Shown piece by piece: positions 18,245 to 26,195 of a stretch of DNA of 64,000 bases. Under the pieces are notes generated by a model that saw only the letters and a program-made list of their open reading frames with translations, made no database searches and was not told the origin of the DNA. The first letter of the stretch is position 1, and each line of letters starts with the position of its first letter. The DNA is from Nocardia abscessus. GTDB taxonomy: Bacteria > Actinomycetota > Actinomycetes > Mycobacteriales > Mycobacteriaceae. Location: positions 62,001 through 126,000 of the forward strand of contig NZ_JADLQO010000017.1 in NCBI RefSeq assembly GCF_015477775.1, in the 5' to 3' direction. A program made the position numbers and the translations under genes.

Positions 18245-19021
18245 TCAGACGGACGCCACCAGGGCCAGATCGCCGTCGTGCCGCCGGTACAGCAGCCCGC
18301 CACGCCCGCTGTCCGGGTCGGTGCAGAACAGGAACGGCAACCCCTTGCGGCACAACATGTTCGCCGCTTCGGCCGAGTCCAGGCACGCCGCCGGTTCGGC
18401 GTCTACGACGATCGACGGGGTGCGGTGGACCATTTCCGGTGACCAGATCGGCGGATAGGTCGCGCGCCGGCGGATGAGTCGCACGCCCGGCGCCGCCCAG
18501 TGCACCACCGCGTCCTCGCCGGTGTCGGCGTCGGTGAACAGATGGGCCTCGTAGTCCATCGCGTCCAGGACCGCGACCGCATCGGCGGGCGTGCAGGTGG
18601 ACAGGGTGACCTGCTTGCGGCGGACGATCGGACGCGGCTCGCCGGCCCAGGCCAGCGGGGGGCGGGCCGGATCCGGCCAGGTCCGCGGTTGTCCCGCGGT
18701 CAGGCGGGCCAGCCTGCGGTCCAAGCGCTCGGCGGCGAAGGTCACGGCGAAGCCGCGTGGCCCGGTGACCTGAACCCGGGTGACGACGTCCCGGTTGCGC
18801 ACCTCGACCTGCACCACCGTGGGCCGCTCCACATCGGGCGGTGCGGTGAGACGCACCCGGGCGGGCGCGTCGAGATGATGCCTGCGCAGGACGCGACCGA
18901 CGGCTCGCACCGCCCGCGTCACGTCGATGGCGCCCACGTCTCCGCACGTGGTGACCGCTACTTCCGGGTCCGCGGCCGTCGTCCATTGTTCCGCCGCGAA
19001 TCGCAGCTCCGAGGTGACCAT
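18245..19021 (-). CDS. Ribosome hibernation factor, RafH/Rv0079-like (HPF family)
   Basis: About 258 residues. The N-terminal 105 residues form the beta-alpha-beta-beta-beta-alpha S30AE/HPF-like fold (VVQVEVRNRDVVTRVQVTGPRGFAVTFAAERLD). Then come two tandem S30AE C-terminal-type modules: RRKQVTLSTCTPADAVAVLDAMDYEAHLFTD and the SAEAANMLCRKGLPFLFCTDPDSGRGGLLYRRHDGDLALV end. Size and twin-module layout resemble mycobacterial Rv0079 (273 aa), a DosR-regulated factor that blocks 70S ribosomes under hypoxia. ATG at 19021 was chosen because GGAAGG precedes it and because a DosR-like box then falls about 70-85 bp upstream; a GTG at 19072 is possible. Confidence 0.75.
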   Translation of the reverse strand: MVTSELRFAAEQWTTAADPEVAVTTCGDVGAIDVTRAVRAVGRVLRRHHLDAPARVRLTAPPDVERPTVVQVEVRNRDVVTRVQVTGPRGFAVTFAAERLDRRLARLTAGQPRTWPDPARPPLAWAGEPRPIVRRKQVTLSTCTPADAVAVLDAMDYEAHLFTDADTGEDAVVHWAAPGVRLIRRRATYPPIWSPEMVHRTPSIVVDAEPAACLDSAEAANMLCRKGLPFLFCTDPDSGRGGLLYRRHDGDLALVASV

Positions 19022-19091
19022 CTGTAATGCCCCGCCTTCCAGATCGATCCGTTCCCACTCCCATGCCAGCACCGCGCCGGTGCGGCGAACA

Positions 19092-19105
19092 GGGCCGAAA
19101 GTCCC
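19092..19105 (-). promoter_or_regulatory. DosR-box-like palindrome upstream of the hibernation factor
   Basis: Minus strand GGGACTTTCGGCCC matches 12 of 14 core positions of the DosR (DevR) consensus GGGACTWWAGTCCC. The preceding base is G, matching the S position. It lies 71-84 bp upstream of the chosen start. A weaker candidate (8 of 14) is at 19117-19130, 25 bp away centre to centre; paired boxes are usual at DosR promoters. Confidence 0.65.
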
Positions 19106-19193
19106 CTGCGGCGAAAAGGACTGTGGTAGGTGCGATTCGGGATCATCGAAATCCGAACCTCCGGGCGGCGGCGGTCATTCGGTCTCGCGACCC

Positions 19194-20402
19194 TCAGGCG
19201 GCCCCGAGCACCACGACGGAGTTGTTGCCGCCCATGCCGAGGGAGAGCTTCGCGGTGATACCGCCCTCGAACGTCGCGGGACCGTCCAGCAGCCGCGGAT
19301 GCGCGGGGGCGACGATCGGCGCGGCGGGCACGATGCCGCGGTCGTAGCCCAGGGCGGCGGCCGCCACCTCGACGGCGGCCGCCGCACCTTGGCAGTGACC
19401 CGCCAGCGGCTTCAGCGCGTAGATGTGCGGGCGGTCGGCGAACAGGTGCTCCAGCAGATGGTGTTCGGCCGCATCGCACTGCCGCGTTCCGGTGCCGTGC
19501 GCGTTGAAGTAACCCACGTCCGCGGCGGCGACCCCGGCGTCGTCCAGCGCGCGCCGGACGCAGTCGAGGATCTGCTCGTGGGTCGGGTCCACCGAGACCA
19601 CGTGGTAGGCGTCGTTGGACATGGCGCCGCCGAGTACCGCGGCGTAGGGCCGCTCGGCCGCACGGGTGAGGACGAACGCCACCGACGCCTCGCCCATGCT
19701 GAACCCGCGGCTGCCCTCCTGGAAGGGCCTGCACGCGTCCAGCGGTTCGGCGTCTGCCACCGCGGCGCCGAGCCGGACGAAGTGTTCGAGCATCTCCGGG
19801 GTGGCGGACAGGTCGGTCGCGACGAAGATCACGTCGTCGGCCATACCCGCGTCCAGCCAGAGCTTCGCGGTGAGCAGCGCGACGTTGGCCGAACTGCACG
19901 CGGCGGAGACGTTCATGGCCGGACCGTGGAAGCCGAACTCCTGCATCAGCATCGACACCGGCGTGGACGGCAGCAGCCGCAGGTAATCCCTGGACCGGCG
20001 GTAGCCCCCGTCGGCGAGGTAGAACTCGCGCCAGTCCACCACGTCGCCGAGCACGATGGCGTGTAGCAAGCCGACGGTGCGGCCGGGCCGCCAGCCGCGA
20101 TCCTCGGCGTCGGCGACGGCTTCCCGTGCGGCCTCGTGCACGGCGCGCCCGTAACGGCTCGTGTGCAGTTCGGGGTCCCCGCCCTCCGGCACCAGCGACA
20201 CCCACGCGTCCTCGTCGCGGCCCGGCCCGTAACCGGATTGCAGCGCCGCCGCCGACTTGCCGCTGAGCAAGCCGTCCCACAGCCGCTCACGTCCCCATCC
20301 GTAACCGGTGATCGCGCCGATCCCGGCGATGGTCATATGATCTCGCTGCCGCTGCGGATCCAATCGCGATCGCGCGGCGGTGTTCGGGTCGGCACCCGGC
20401 AT
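19194..20402 (-). CDS. Stand-alone beta-ketoacyl synthase (KAS II/FabF-like)
   Basis: 402 residues. The thiolase-fold condensing enzyme shows a complete Cys-His-His triad: Cys169 in NVSAACSSAN, His in FNAHGTGT (about 303), and His in KPLAGHCQGAAA (about 340). The C-terminus has the usual GGNNSVVVLG. The ATG at 20402 has AAGGAG 6 nt upstream and is preferred over an internal ATG at 20336. No acyl carrier protein, ketoreductase or acyltransferase lies nearby, so the partner is encoded elsewhere. It resembles single KS genes tied to lipid or aryl-polyene-like chemistry; the product is unknown. Confidence 0.9.
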   Translation of the reverse strand: MPGADPNTAARSRLDPQRQRDHMTIAGIGAITGYGWGRERLWDGLLSGKSAAALQSGYGPGRDEDAWVSLVPEGGDPELHTSRYGRAVHEAAREAVADAEDRGWRPGRTVGLLHAIVLGDVVDWREFYLADGGYRRSRDYLRLLPSTPVSMLMQEFGFHGPAMNVSAACSSANVALLTAKLWLDAGMADDVIFVATDLSATPEMLEHFVRLGAAVADAEPLDACRPFQEGSRGFSMGEASVAFVLTRAAERPYAAVLGGAMSNDAYHVVSVDPTHEQILDCVRRALDDAGVAAADVGYFNAHGTGTRQCDAAEHHLLEHLFADRPHIYALKPLAGHCQGAAAAVEVAAAALGYDRGIVPAAPIVAPAHPRLLDGPATFEGGITAKLSLGMGGNNSVVVLGAA

Positions 20403-20614
20403 GTATCGCTCCTTCGCCGGCTCCCCGGGCCGACCGAGCGGTCTGCCCTATCTCGACGCAGAAACCGGTGCCCCAATGATCCCCGGATCCGGCCCGAGAA
20501 CGTGCCGGTACTGTGATCGAAGCAATACCGTGGACGATGTGATCTTGTACACGTCGATACCAGAATAATCCCGTGTTCCAATGGCCATAATTGGGTCGAT
20601 GATCGGGGGTTCGA

Positions 20615-21964
20615 GTGGGTGACGACAAGCTAGCCGCCGCGGTCGACGCCGCCGAACAGCTGGCTGCGCGCTACCGCTCACTGGTCGAACACACCCCGGA
20701 CGGGATCTGCGTGCACGAGCGCGGCCTGGTCGTCTACGTCAACCCGGCGACCGTCCGCCTGCTCGCCGCCGAGAACGCCGACGAGATCGTCGGCCGCCCG
20801 CTGACCGACTTCGTCCACCCCGCGTCCGTCCCCGCGATGCTCGACCGCATCGCCACCCTCACCACCGCGGGCGCGGCCTCGATCCCCGCCGAGATGACGC
20901 TGATGCGGGTGGACGGCGGCACCGTCCCCGTGGAGACGGTGTCGGTGCTGACCGCCTGGCACGACCGCCTCGCCTACCAGGTGGTGATCCACGACCTCAC
21001 CGCCCAGCGCCACGCCGAGGCCGCGCAGCGCAGAGCCGAGCACTACTTCACCACCGTCGTCTCCCAGTTGGAGGAGGGCGTCGTGGTGATCGATCCGGAG
21101 GGCCGGATCGAGTCGATGAATCCGGCGGCCAAGCGCATCTTCGGGACCGAGGGCCCCGACGGGCAGGTCATCGGCCGCACCATCCAGTCGCTGCCGCTGG
21201 TGCTGCTGGACGCCAACGCCCAACCGCTGCCGCCGAGCCGCCATCCCGTGGCGCGCACGCTGGCCACGGGCGAGACCATCACCGGCTACATCTTCGGCGT
21301 AGACCGGGTGGACGGCCAGCGCCGCTGGTTGTCGGGCAGCAGCCGCCTGCTCAATCCCGGCGACCCGCGCTCGTCCGCGGTGTCCTCCTTCGCCGACATC
21401 ACCGAATTCCGCGCCAGCAGGCGACAACTGGAGTACCAGGCCACGCACGACTCGCTCACCGGGCTGGCCAACCGCTCGCTGATCCTGTCCCAGCTGGCCG
21501 CCGCACTGGCCAGCACCGAGGAACTGCTGCCGGTGTCCACCGTGCTGTTCATCGATCTCGACGGGTTCAAGGCGATCAACGACACCCTGGGGCACGCCAT
21601 CGGCGACACCGTGCTGCAGATCGTCGCCCAGCGGCTACAGCGCGCACTGCGCGGCGACGACATCGTCGGCAGGCTCGGCGGCGACGAATTCCTGGTGCTG
21701 CTGTCCGGGCGCACCCGCCGCGTCGACATCGAAGCGCTGGTGAGCAGGCTGCGCTCCACCATGGCCGAGCCGATCATCGCGCGCGGCCACCGGATCGAGG
21801 TGAACGCCTCGATCGGCGTCACCGAACTCGGCGTCGGCGACCGGCGCAGCCCGGAAGCCGTGCTGCACGACGCGGACCTGGCGATGTACCGCGCGAAGCC
21901 GCCGGGGCGCCGCGAAGGCACCGTCACCAAGGGCCGCAGGCCCAACAGCACCCACGCGTCCTGA
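20615..21964 (+). CDS. PAS-PAS-GGDEF diguanylate cyclase
   Basis: 449 residues from a GTG. A first PAS domain covers about 15-130 (YRSLVEHTPDGICVHERGLVVYVNPATVRLL), a second PAS/PAC about 140-270 (VVSQLEEGVVVIDPEGRIESMNPAAKRIFG), then the GGDEF domain about 275-440. The active-site loop is RLGGDEFLVLL (GGDEF 355-359), preceded by FIDLDGFKAINDTLGHAIGD, so it is predicted active and able to make cyclic di-GMP. The I-site RxxD is not obvious. No membrane segment, so it probably senses a cytosolic signal. No EAL or HD-GYP partner occurs in the window. The ABM-domain gene follows 13 bp later. Confidence 0.95.
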   Translation: MGDDKLAAAVDAAEQLAARYRSLVEHTPDGICVHERGLVVYVNPATVRLLAAENADEIVGRPLTDFVHPASVPAMLDRIATLTTAGAASIPAEMTLMRVDGGTVPVETVSVLTAWHDRLAYQVVIHDLTAQRHAEAAQRRAEHYFTTVVSQLEEGVVVIDPEGRIESMNPAAKRIFGTEGPDGQVIGRTIQSLPLVLLDANAQPLPPSRHPVARTLATGETITGYIFGVDRVDGQRRWLSGSSRLLNPGDPRSSAVSSFADITEFRASRRQLEYQATHDSLTGLANRSLILSQLAAALASTEELLPVSTVLFIDLDGFKAINDTLGHAIGDTVLQIVAQRLQRALRGDDIVGRLGGDEFLVLLSGRTRRVDIEALVSRLRSTMAEPIIARGHRIEVNASIGVTELGVGDRRSPEAVLHDADLAMYRAKPPGRREGTVTKGRRPNSTHAS

Positions 21965-21977
21965 CCCGGAACCGCGC

Positions 21978-22337
21978 ATGATCGTCGAACACGCCCTGCT
22001 GCCGGTTCGCCCCGAGCGCGCCGCCGAGTTCGAAGCCGCCTTCGCCGCGGCGCGCCCGATCATCGCGAGCATGCCCGGCTTCCGGTCGCTGTCGCTGTCG
22101 CGCGGCGTCGAGTCGCCCGGCAGCTATCTGCTCCGCGTGGAGTGGGACCGTCTCGACGATCACGTCGTCGGATTCCGCGGCTCGCCGGACTATCAGCGCT
22201 GGAAGGACCTGTTGCACCACTTCTACGACCCGTTCCCGGTGGTGGAGCACTTCACGCCGGTTCCGCTCCCCCTGGACGGCGTCGCGCCGCCCGGGCCCTC
22301 ACCTGGGGATACGGCGAGCCCTCCGCAACCCCAGTAG
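21978..22337 (+). CDS. ABM-domain (antibiotic biosynthesis monooxygenase-like) protein
   Basis: 119 residues. The dimeric ferredoxin-like ABM fold is suggested by MIVEHALLPVRPERAAEFEAAFAAARPIIASMPGFRSLSLSRGVESPGSYLLRVEW with HVVGFRGSPDYQRWKDLLHHFYDPFPVVEHF. Such proteins are cofactor-free monooxygenases, heme-degrading enzymes or small-molecule isomerases, and no specific reaction can be chosen. The last 20 residues are Pro-rich and unstructured. It lies 13 bp after the diguanylate cyclase, probably co-transcribed. Confidence 0.82.
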   Translation: MIVEHALLPVRPERAAEFEAAFAAARPIIASMPGFRSLSLSRGVESPGSYLLRVEWDRLDDHVVGFRGSPDYQRWKDLLHHFYDPFPVVEHFTPVPLPLDGVAPPGPSPGDTASPPQPQ

Positions 22338-22421
22338 ACTCGACAACTCTGCTTTCCGAGCGTTCGCCTGCCCGGCCCGGGTAGTGTGCTCGCGCCTGTT
22401 CGCGGTGACAAGGAGTTCAGT

Positions 22422-24719
22422 TTGCCCGACCTCACTCAGGATCGTGCCGCCAGCGACGGCGCCCCCGAGCGGATCCGCGAGACCGATCAGGAACAGGCGT
22501 ACCTGTCGGTGCTGTACGAGCGGCTCGACGAGATGCGCGACTACGCGCGCAACCGGTTGCGCACCGTGCTGCTGGAGACCGGCGGCACCCCGCAGGCCCG
22601 CAGCGAACGGGAGTCCTTCACCCAGCTCTACTCCGAGGATCTGGCGAAATACGATGCCGCGGAGCACGGCCTGTGCTTCGGCCGCATCGACCTCGACGGT
22701 GCGCAGGAGGAATACCGCTACATCGGCAGGATCGGCATCCTCGACGAGAAGGACGACTACGAGAGCCTCCTGCTGGACTGGCGCGCCCCGCTGGCGCGGC
22801 CGTTCTACCTGGCCACCACCGCGGCGCCGGACGGTGTGACCCGGCGCAGGCACATCCGCTCGCGCAACCGCAAGGTCACCGCGATCAACGACGAGTACCT
22901 GGACCTGGCGGCCGCGCGCCGGGCCGGCGTCACCGACACCGACGGCGGTGTCGGCAGCGAGAGCGCGCTGCTGTCGGCGCTCAACGCCGCCCGCACCGGC
23001 CACATGAACGACATCGTCGAGACCATCCAGCACGAGCAGGACGCGATCATCCGCTCCGAGCACAAGAGCGTGCTCGTCGTCCAGGGCGGGCCGGGCACCG
23101 GCAAGACCGCCGTCGCGCTGCACCGCGCGGCATACCTGCTCTACACCTACCGCCAGCAGCTGGCCAAGAGCGGCGTGCTGATCATCGGGCCGAACGCCAC
23201 CTTCCTGGACTACATCGGCCAGGTGCTGCCGTCGCTCGGCGAGACCGGCGTCCTGCTGTCCACCATCGGCGACCTGTACCCGGGCGTGCGGGCGGTCCGG
23301 GAGGACTCGCTGCGCGCGGGCGAGATCAAGGGATCGCTGGCGATACTCGACGTGCTCAAGCAGGCGGTGCGCGACCGCCAAGAGGTGCCCGCGGAGCCGA
23401 TCCGGCTGAGCTTCGACGGCTATCCGGTCACTCTGGACCGCAAGATCGCCACGAAAGCCCGCGGCCGCGCCCGCTCCTCACGCAGGCCGCACAACCTGGC
23501 CCGGCCGATCTTCGCGAGTTCGGTGATCGACGCGCTGACCGACCAACTCGCCCAGACCATGGGCGCCGACCTCTCCGGCGGCCCCAGCCTGCTCAGCTCG
23601 GCCGACCTCACCGAGATCCGCGACGAGATGCGGGCCGACCGGCAGATCCAGGCCGCGATCGCCGACCTGTGGCCGATCCTGTCCCCGCAGGACGTCCTGG
23701 CCGATCTGCTCGCCGACCCGAAGCGGTTGGACCGGGCCGCGAACTCACTGGACCCGGCCGACCGCGCCGAGCTGCTGCGCTCGGACGACGGGCAGTTCAG
23801 CGCCGCCGACGCGCCGCTGCTGGACGAGCTGGCCGAACTGCTCGGGGTGGACGACGCCGAAGAACGCGAGCGCGCCCGCCGCCGCTGGCGCGCCCAGATC
23901 GCCGAGGCGCAGGACGCTCTGGACATCCTCACCGGCTCCGCACCGCAGGATCTCGAGGACGAGCTCGACCCGGAGATCCTGATGGCCTACGACCTGATCG
24001 ACGCGAGCCAGCTGGCCGAACGCCAGGACTTTCGCACTCGCCAGACGACCGCCGAGCGCGCGGCGGGCGATCGGACCTGGACCTACGGCCACGTCATCGT
24101 GGACGAGGCGCAGGAGCTGTCGGAGATGGCATGGCGCATGGTGATGCGGCGCATCCCGAACCGGTGGATCACCGTGGTCGGCGACGTCGCGCAGACCGGC
24201 GACCCGGCGGGCACCTCGTCGTGGCAGCGGATGCTGGAACCCTACGTCGCGTCCCGGTGGAAGCTGGCCGAACTCACCGTCAACTACCGCACCCCCGCCG
24301 AGATCATGGACCTCGCGGCCGACGTCCTCGCGGCGATCGACCCGACGGCCACCGCGCCGCGCTCGGTCCGCGAAACCGGCGTCCCGCCGCGCGCCTACCG
24401 GGTCGAGCCGGGCGACGTGCACGCGGAGATCGCCCGGCTCGTCGCCACCGAGACGGGGCCGGGCACCACGGCGGTGCTCGCGCCGCACGCGCTGGTGGAG
24501 CGGCTGGCCGACCTGGCGGGCGAGTCGGTGCGGGTCCTGACCGTGCACGAGGTCAAGGGCTTGGAGTTCGACGCGGTCTACCTGGTGGAACCGCAGGACA
24601 TCCTCGCCGAATCGCCGCGCGGGCTCAACGACCTCTACGTCGCGCTGACCCGGGCCACCCAGCGGCTCGGCGTCGTGCACAGTGCGGATCTGCCCGGCGT
24701 ACTCGCCCGGCTGCACTGA
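22422..24719 (+). CDS. HelD/HelR-type RNA polymerase-recycling motor (UvrD-like ATPase)
   Basis: About 765 residues. The N-terminal region begins with a long antiparallel coiled coil (residues about 20-75) that in HelD probes the RNA polymerase secondary channel. The SF1 core follows: Walker A GGPGTGKT (222-229), Walker B HVIVDEAQELSEMAWRMVMRR, motif III GDVAQTGDPAG, motif IV LTVNYRTPAEIMDLA, motif V/VI LTVHEVKGLEFDAVYLVEP and LYVALTRATQRL. Actinobacterial HelD removes stalled polymerase; the HelR subgroup displaces rifamycins. Start set at TTG 22422, which has AAGGAG 6 nt upstream; the frame is open to a GTG at 22386. It ends at a strong terminator. Confidence 0.93.
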   Translation: MPDLTQDRAASDGAPERIRETDQEQAYLSVLYERLDEMRDYARNRLRTVLLETGGTPQARSERESFTQLYSEDLAKYDAAEHGLCFGRIDLDGAQEEYRYIGRIGILDEKDDYESLLLDWRAPLARPFYLATTAAPDGVTRRRHIRSRNRKVTAINDEYLDLAAARRAGVTDTDGGVGSESALLSALNAARTGHMNDIVETIQHEQDAIIRSEHKSVLVVQGGPGTGKTAVALHRAAYLLYTYRQQLAKSGVLIIGPNATFLDYIGQVLPSLGETGVLLSTIGDLYPGVRAVREDSLRAGEIKGSLAILDVLKQAVRDRQEVPAEPIRLSFDGYPVTLDRKIATKARGRARSSRRPHNLARPIFASSVIDALTDQLAQTMGADLSGGPSLLSSADLTEIRDEMRADRQIQAAIADLWPILSPQDVLADLLADPKRLDRAANSLDPADRAELLRSDDGQFSAADAPLLDELAELLGVDDAEERERARRRWRAQIAEAQDALDILTGSAPQDLEDELDPEILMAYDLIDASQLAERQDFRTRQTTAERAAGDRTWTYGHVIVDEAQELSEMAWRMVMRRIPNRWITVVGDVAQTGDPAGTSSWQRMLEPYVASRWKLAELTVNYRTPAEIMDLAADVLAAIDPTATAPRSVRETGVPPRAYRVEPGDVHAEIARLVATETGPGTTAVLAPHALVERLADLAGESVRVLTVHEVKGLEFDAVYLVEPQDILAESPRGLNDLYVALTRATQRLGVVHSADLPGVLARLH

Positions 24720-24741
24720 CGCGGTTTCGCCACCGGAACGA

Positions 24742-24791
24742 CGAAAGGCTCCGTCCCGCATCGCGGTTCGCGACGGGCACGGAGCCTTTCG
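24742..24791. terminator. Strong bidirectional terminator between helD and the stress protein gene
   Basis: Perfect 13-bp arms CGAAAGGCTCCGT (24742-24754) and ACGGAGCCTTTCG (24779-24791), extended inward by CCCG/CGGG pairing. It lies between the convergent stops at 24719 and 24804. Confidence 0.88.
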
Positions 24792-24803
24792 GCTGGACGG
24801 GAA

Positions 24804-25256
24804 TCAGCGCACGGTGTGCACGATCAGCACGTCCGAGCGGGACTTGCGCGCCACGTCGGAGGGCACCGACCCGAGCAGCCGTCCGGCCAGGGTGTTGAGG
24901 CCCCGGTTGCCGACGACCAGCAGGTCGGCGTCGACCTCCTTCATCAGCGACAGCAGCGACTCCACCGGCTCGCCGACGATGGCGCGCTCGACGATGTCGG
25001 CCGCACCCGCGGCGATCGCCTTGTCCCTGGCGATGCGCAGGATCTCGTTGGTCGGCGCGGAACCGCGTACCTGGTAGGCCTCCTCCTTGAGCACGTCGGC
25101 CGCGGCGGCGACGTCGCGGTCGTCGGTCGGGTAGTAAGCGCAGGCCACGACCAGGGTCGCGCCGGAGACGCCGGCCAGAGACCCGGCCTTCTCGACGGCG
25201 ACGTACGACGAGTCCGAGCCATCGGTACCGACGACAATGGTCCGGTAGGCGGTCAT
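24804..25256 (-). CDS. Universal stress protein (Rv1636-like, ATP/cAMP-binding type)
   Basis: 150 residues, single UspA domain. It starts TIVVGTDGSDSSYVAVEKA and carries the nucleotide-binding signature GNRGLNTLAGRLLGSVPSDV (the G-2x-G-9x-G(S/T) pattern), so it is predicted to bind ATP or cAMP. The M. tuberculosis gene at this chromosomal position between uvrB and uvrA, Rv1636, is a cAMP-binding Usp, and the similarity is clear by eye. ATG at 25256 with GGAGG 5 nt upstream is preferred over an in-frame start 12 nt earlier. Cytosolic. Confidence 0.93.
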   Translation of the reverse strand: MTAYRTIVVGTDGSDSSYVAVEKAGSLAGVSGATLVVACAYYPTDDRDVAAAADVLKEEAYQVRGSAPTNEILRIARDKAIAAGAADIVERAIVGEPVESLLSLMKEVDADLLVVGNRGLNTLAGRLLGSVPSDVARKSRSDVLIVHTVR

Positions 25257-25560
25257 TCTCTCCTCCAACTATGCGGTGGTCCGGTGCTGCGCGCGGTGTC
25301 GTCCCCGCTGGACGGGGGCGTCGGCGCGGCGACTGGGCTCGACCATAGCGGCAAACGGTACGGAAATTTCAGAAATCGCAAGACATCACACTCGGGGTGT
25401 TCCGCCATTCCCGCCGCGGATTCGCCAGGGAATGCCGGAAAGGCCTTACCAACCAGCGCAGACCCAATTCACCGGAACCAAACCTGTGATGTGCCACAAC
25501 CGCCTCGAACAGTATTGCAGCCCTGGGATATTCGTCACAGAGCCAGGTCCGTCACAGGAA
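25257..25560. other. Promoter region and AT-richer spacer upstream of the stress protein gene
   Basis: About 300 bp with lower GC than its surroundings and no supported gene. A TATGGT hexamer near 25343-25348 on the minus strand could be a -10 box for the stress protein gene. Nothing else is recognised. Confidence 0.35.
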
Positions 25561-25607
25561 GATCGGCCCGCCGGGCCGGGTGAATCACGAGCCGGGACGG
25601 GCCGATC
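25561..25607 (-). terminator. Hairpin terminator downstream of the 19-codon ORF
   Basis: Perfect 10-bp arms GATCGGCCCG (25561-25570) and CGGGCCGATC (25598-25607). On the minus strand the stem follows the micro-ORF stop by 20 nt and is followed by TTCC. It implies a short minus-strand transcript covering the micro-ORF. Confidence 0.6.
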
Positions 25608-25627
25608 GGGCCCGGATCAGCGTGCCG

Positions 25628-25687
25628 CTACGGCCACTGCCGATAGTTTGCCCAGAATATGCCGAGAATCGCTCCGATGATGTCCAT
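25628..25687 (-). CDS. Putative 19-residue hydrophobic micro-protein
   Basis: The ATG at 25687 is preceded by AGAGGAAGCC and opens MDIIGAILGIFWANYRQWP, ending with TAG. Residues 3-12 are strongly hydrophobic and the C-terminus is aromatic and basic, suggesting a membrane-associated peptide. A good hairpin terminator follows 20 nt after the stop, and 66 bp upstream lies the end of the doxX gene. Short ORFs arise by chance, so coding is unproven; the ribosome binding site, hydrophobic design and terminator are the support. Confidence 0.4.
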   Translation of the reverse strand: MDIIGAILGIFWANYRQWP

Positions 25688-25753
25688 GGCTTCCTCTTCC
25701 TGCAGTAAAAAGGACGCGCAATATTAGCGCGCGGACGGGACTCCGCGGATGGA

Positions 25754-26167
25754 CTAGAGGTCGAAAAGCGGCCCGGTGATGGTCAATCCGAGTTCGTCCA
25801 CGTGGGCGAAGAACGCGAACAGCATCAGGGCGGCGCCGGTCAAGGCGAGGTCTTTGTTGAACTGGATCATCTCGCCCTGCTTGCCCTGCGGGTCGCTCTC
25901 CTGCCAGAACCGGTGCATCACGACGGCGGTCGACAGCAGTGTGACCGCCAGCAGCAGCGAACCGAGGTCGGCCCACACACCCAGCAGCACGCTCAGTCCG
26001 CCGAGACCGAACAGCACGCCCGAGCCCAACACCGACGCCTTCGCCATCGGGACGCCTTTGCTCTGCGCGTACCCCGCCATCGCTTCGGTCTGGGTGAAAT
26101 GCCCGACGGCGGAAGTCAGGAACAGCACCGCGAACAACACCCGTCCGATCAACACCACGACATCCAT
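25754..26167 (-). CDS. DoxX-family membrane protein
   Basis: 137 residues with four predicted membrane helices. It begins MDVVVLIGRVLFAVLFLTSAVGHFTQ, the typical DoxX/DoxD TM1 with the R-x-L-F-(A/S)-x-(I/L)-F-L-x-(S/A)-G segment, then VLGSGVLFGLGGLSVLLGVWADLGSLLLAVTLLSTAVVMHRFW. DoxX proteins are small membrane proteins linked to redox and thiosulfate metabolism; this one has no assignable substrate. ATG at 26167 with AGGAG 6 nt upstream. It lies 28 bp downstream of an AraC gene, so regulator and membrane protein are probably one operon. Confidence 0.9.
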   Translation of the reverse strand: MDVVVLIGRVLFAVLFLTSAVGHFTQTEAMAGYAQSKGVPMAKASVLGSGVLFGLGGLSVLLGVWADLGSLLLAVTLLSTAVVMHRFWQESDPQGKQGEMIQFNKDLALTGAALMLFAFFAHVDELGLTITGPLFDL

Positions 26168-26195
26168 GTCCGGCTCCTCGTCGACTGTCCGGCAA

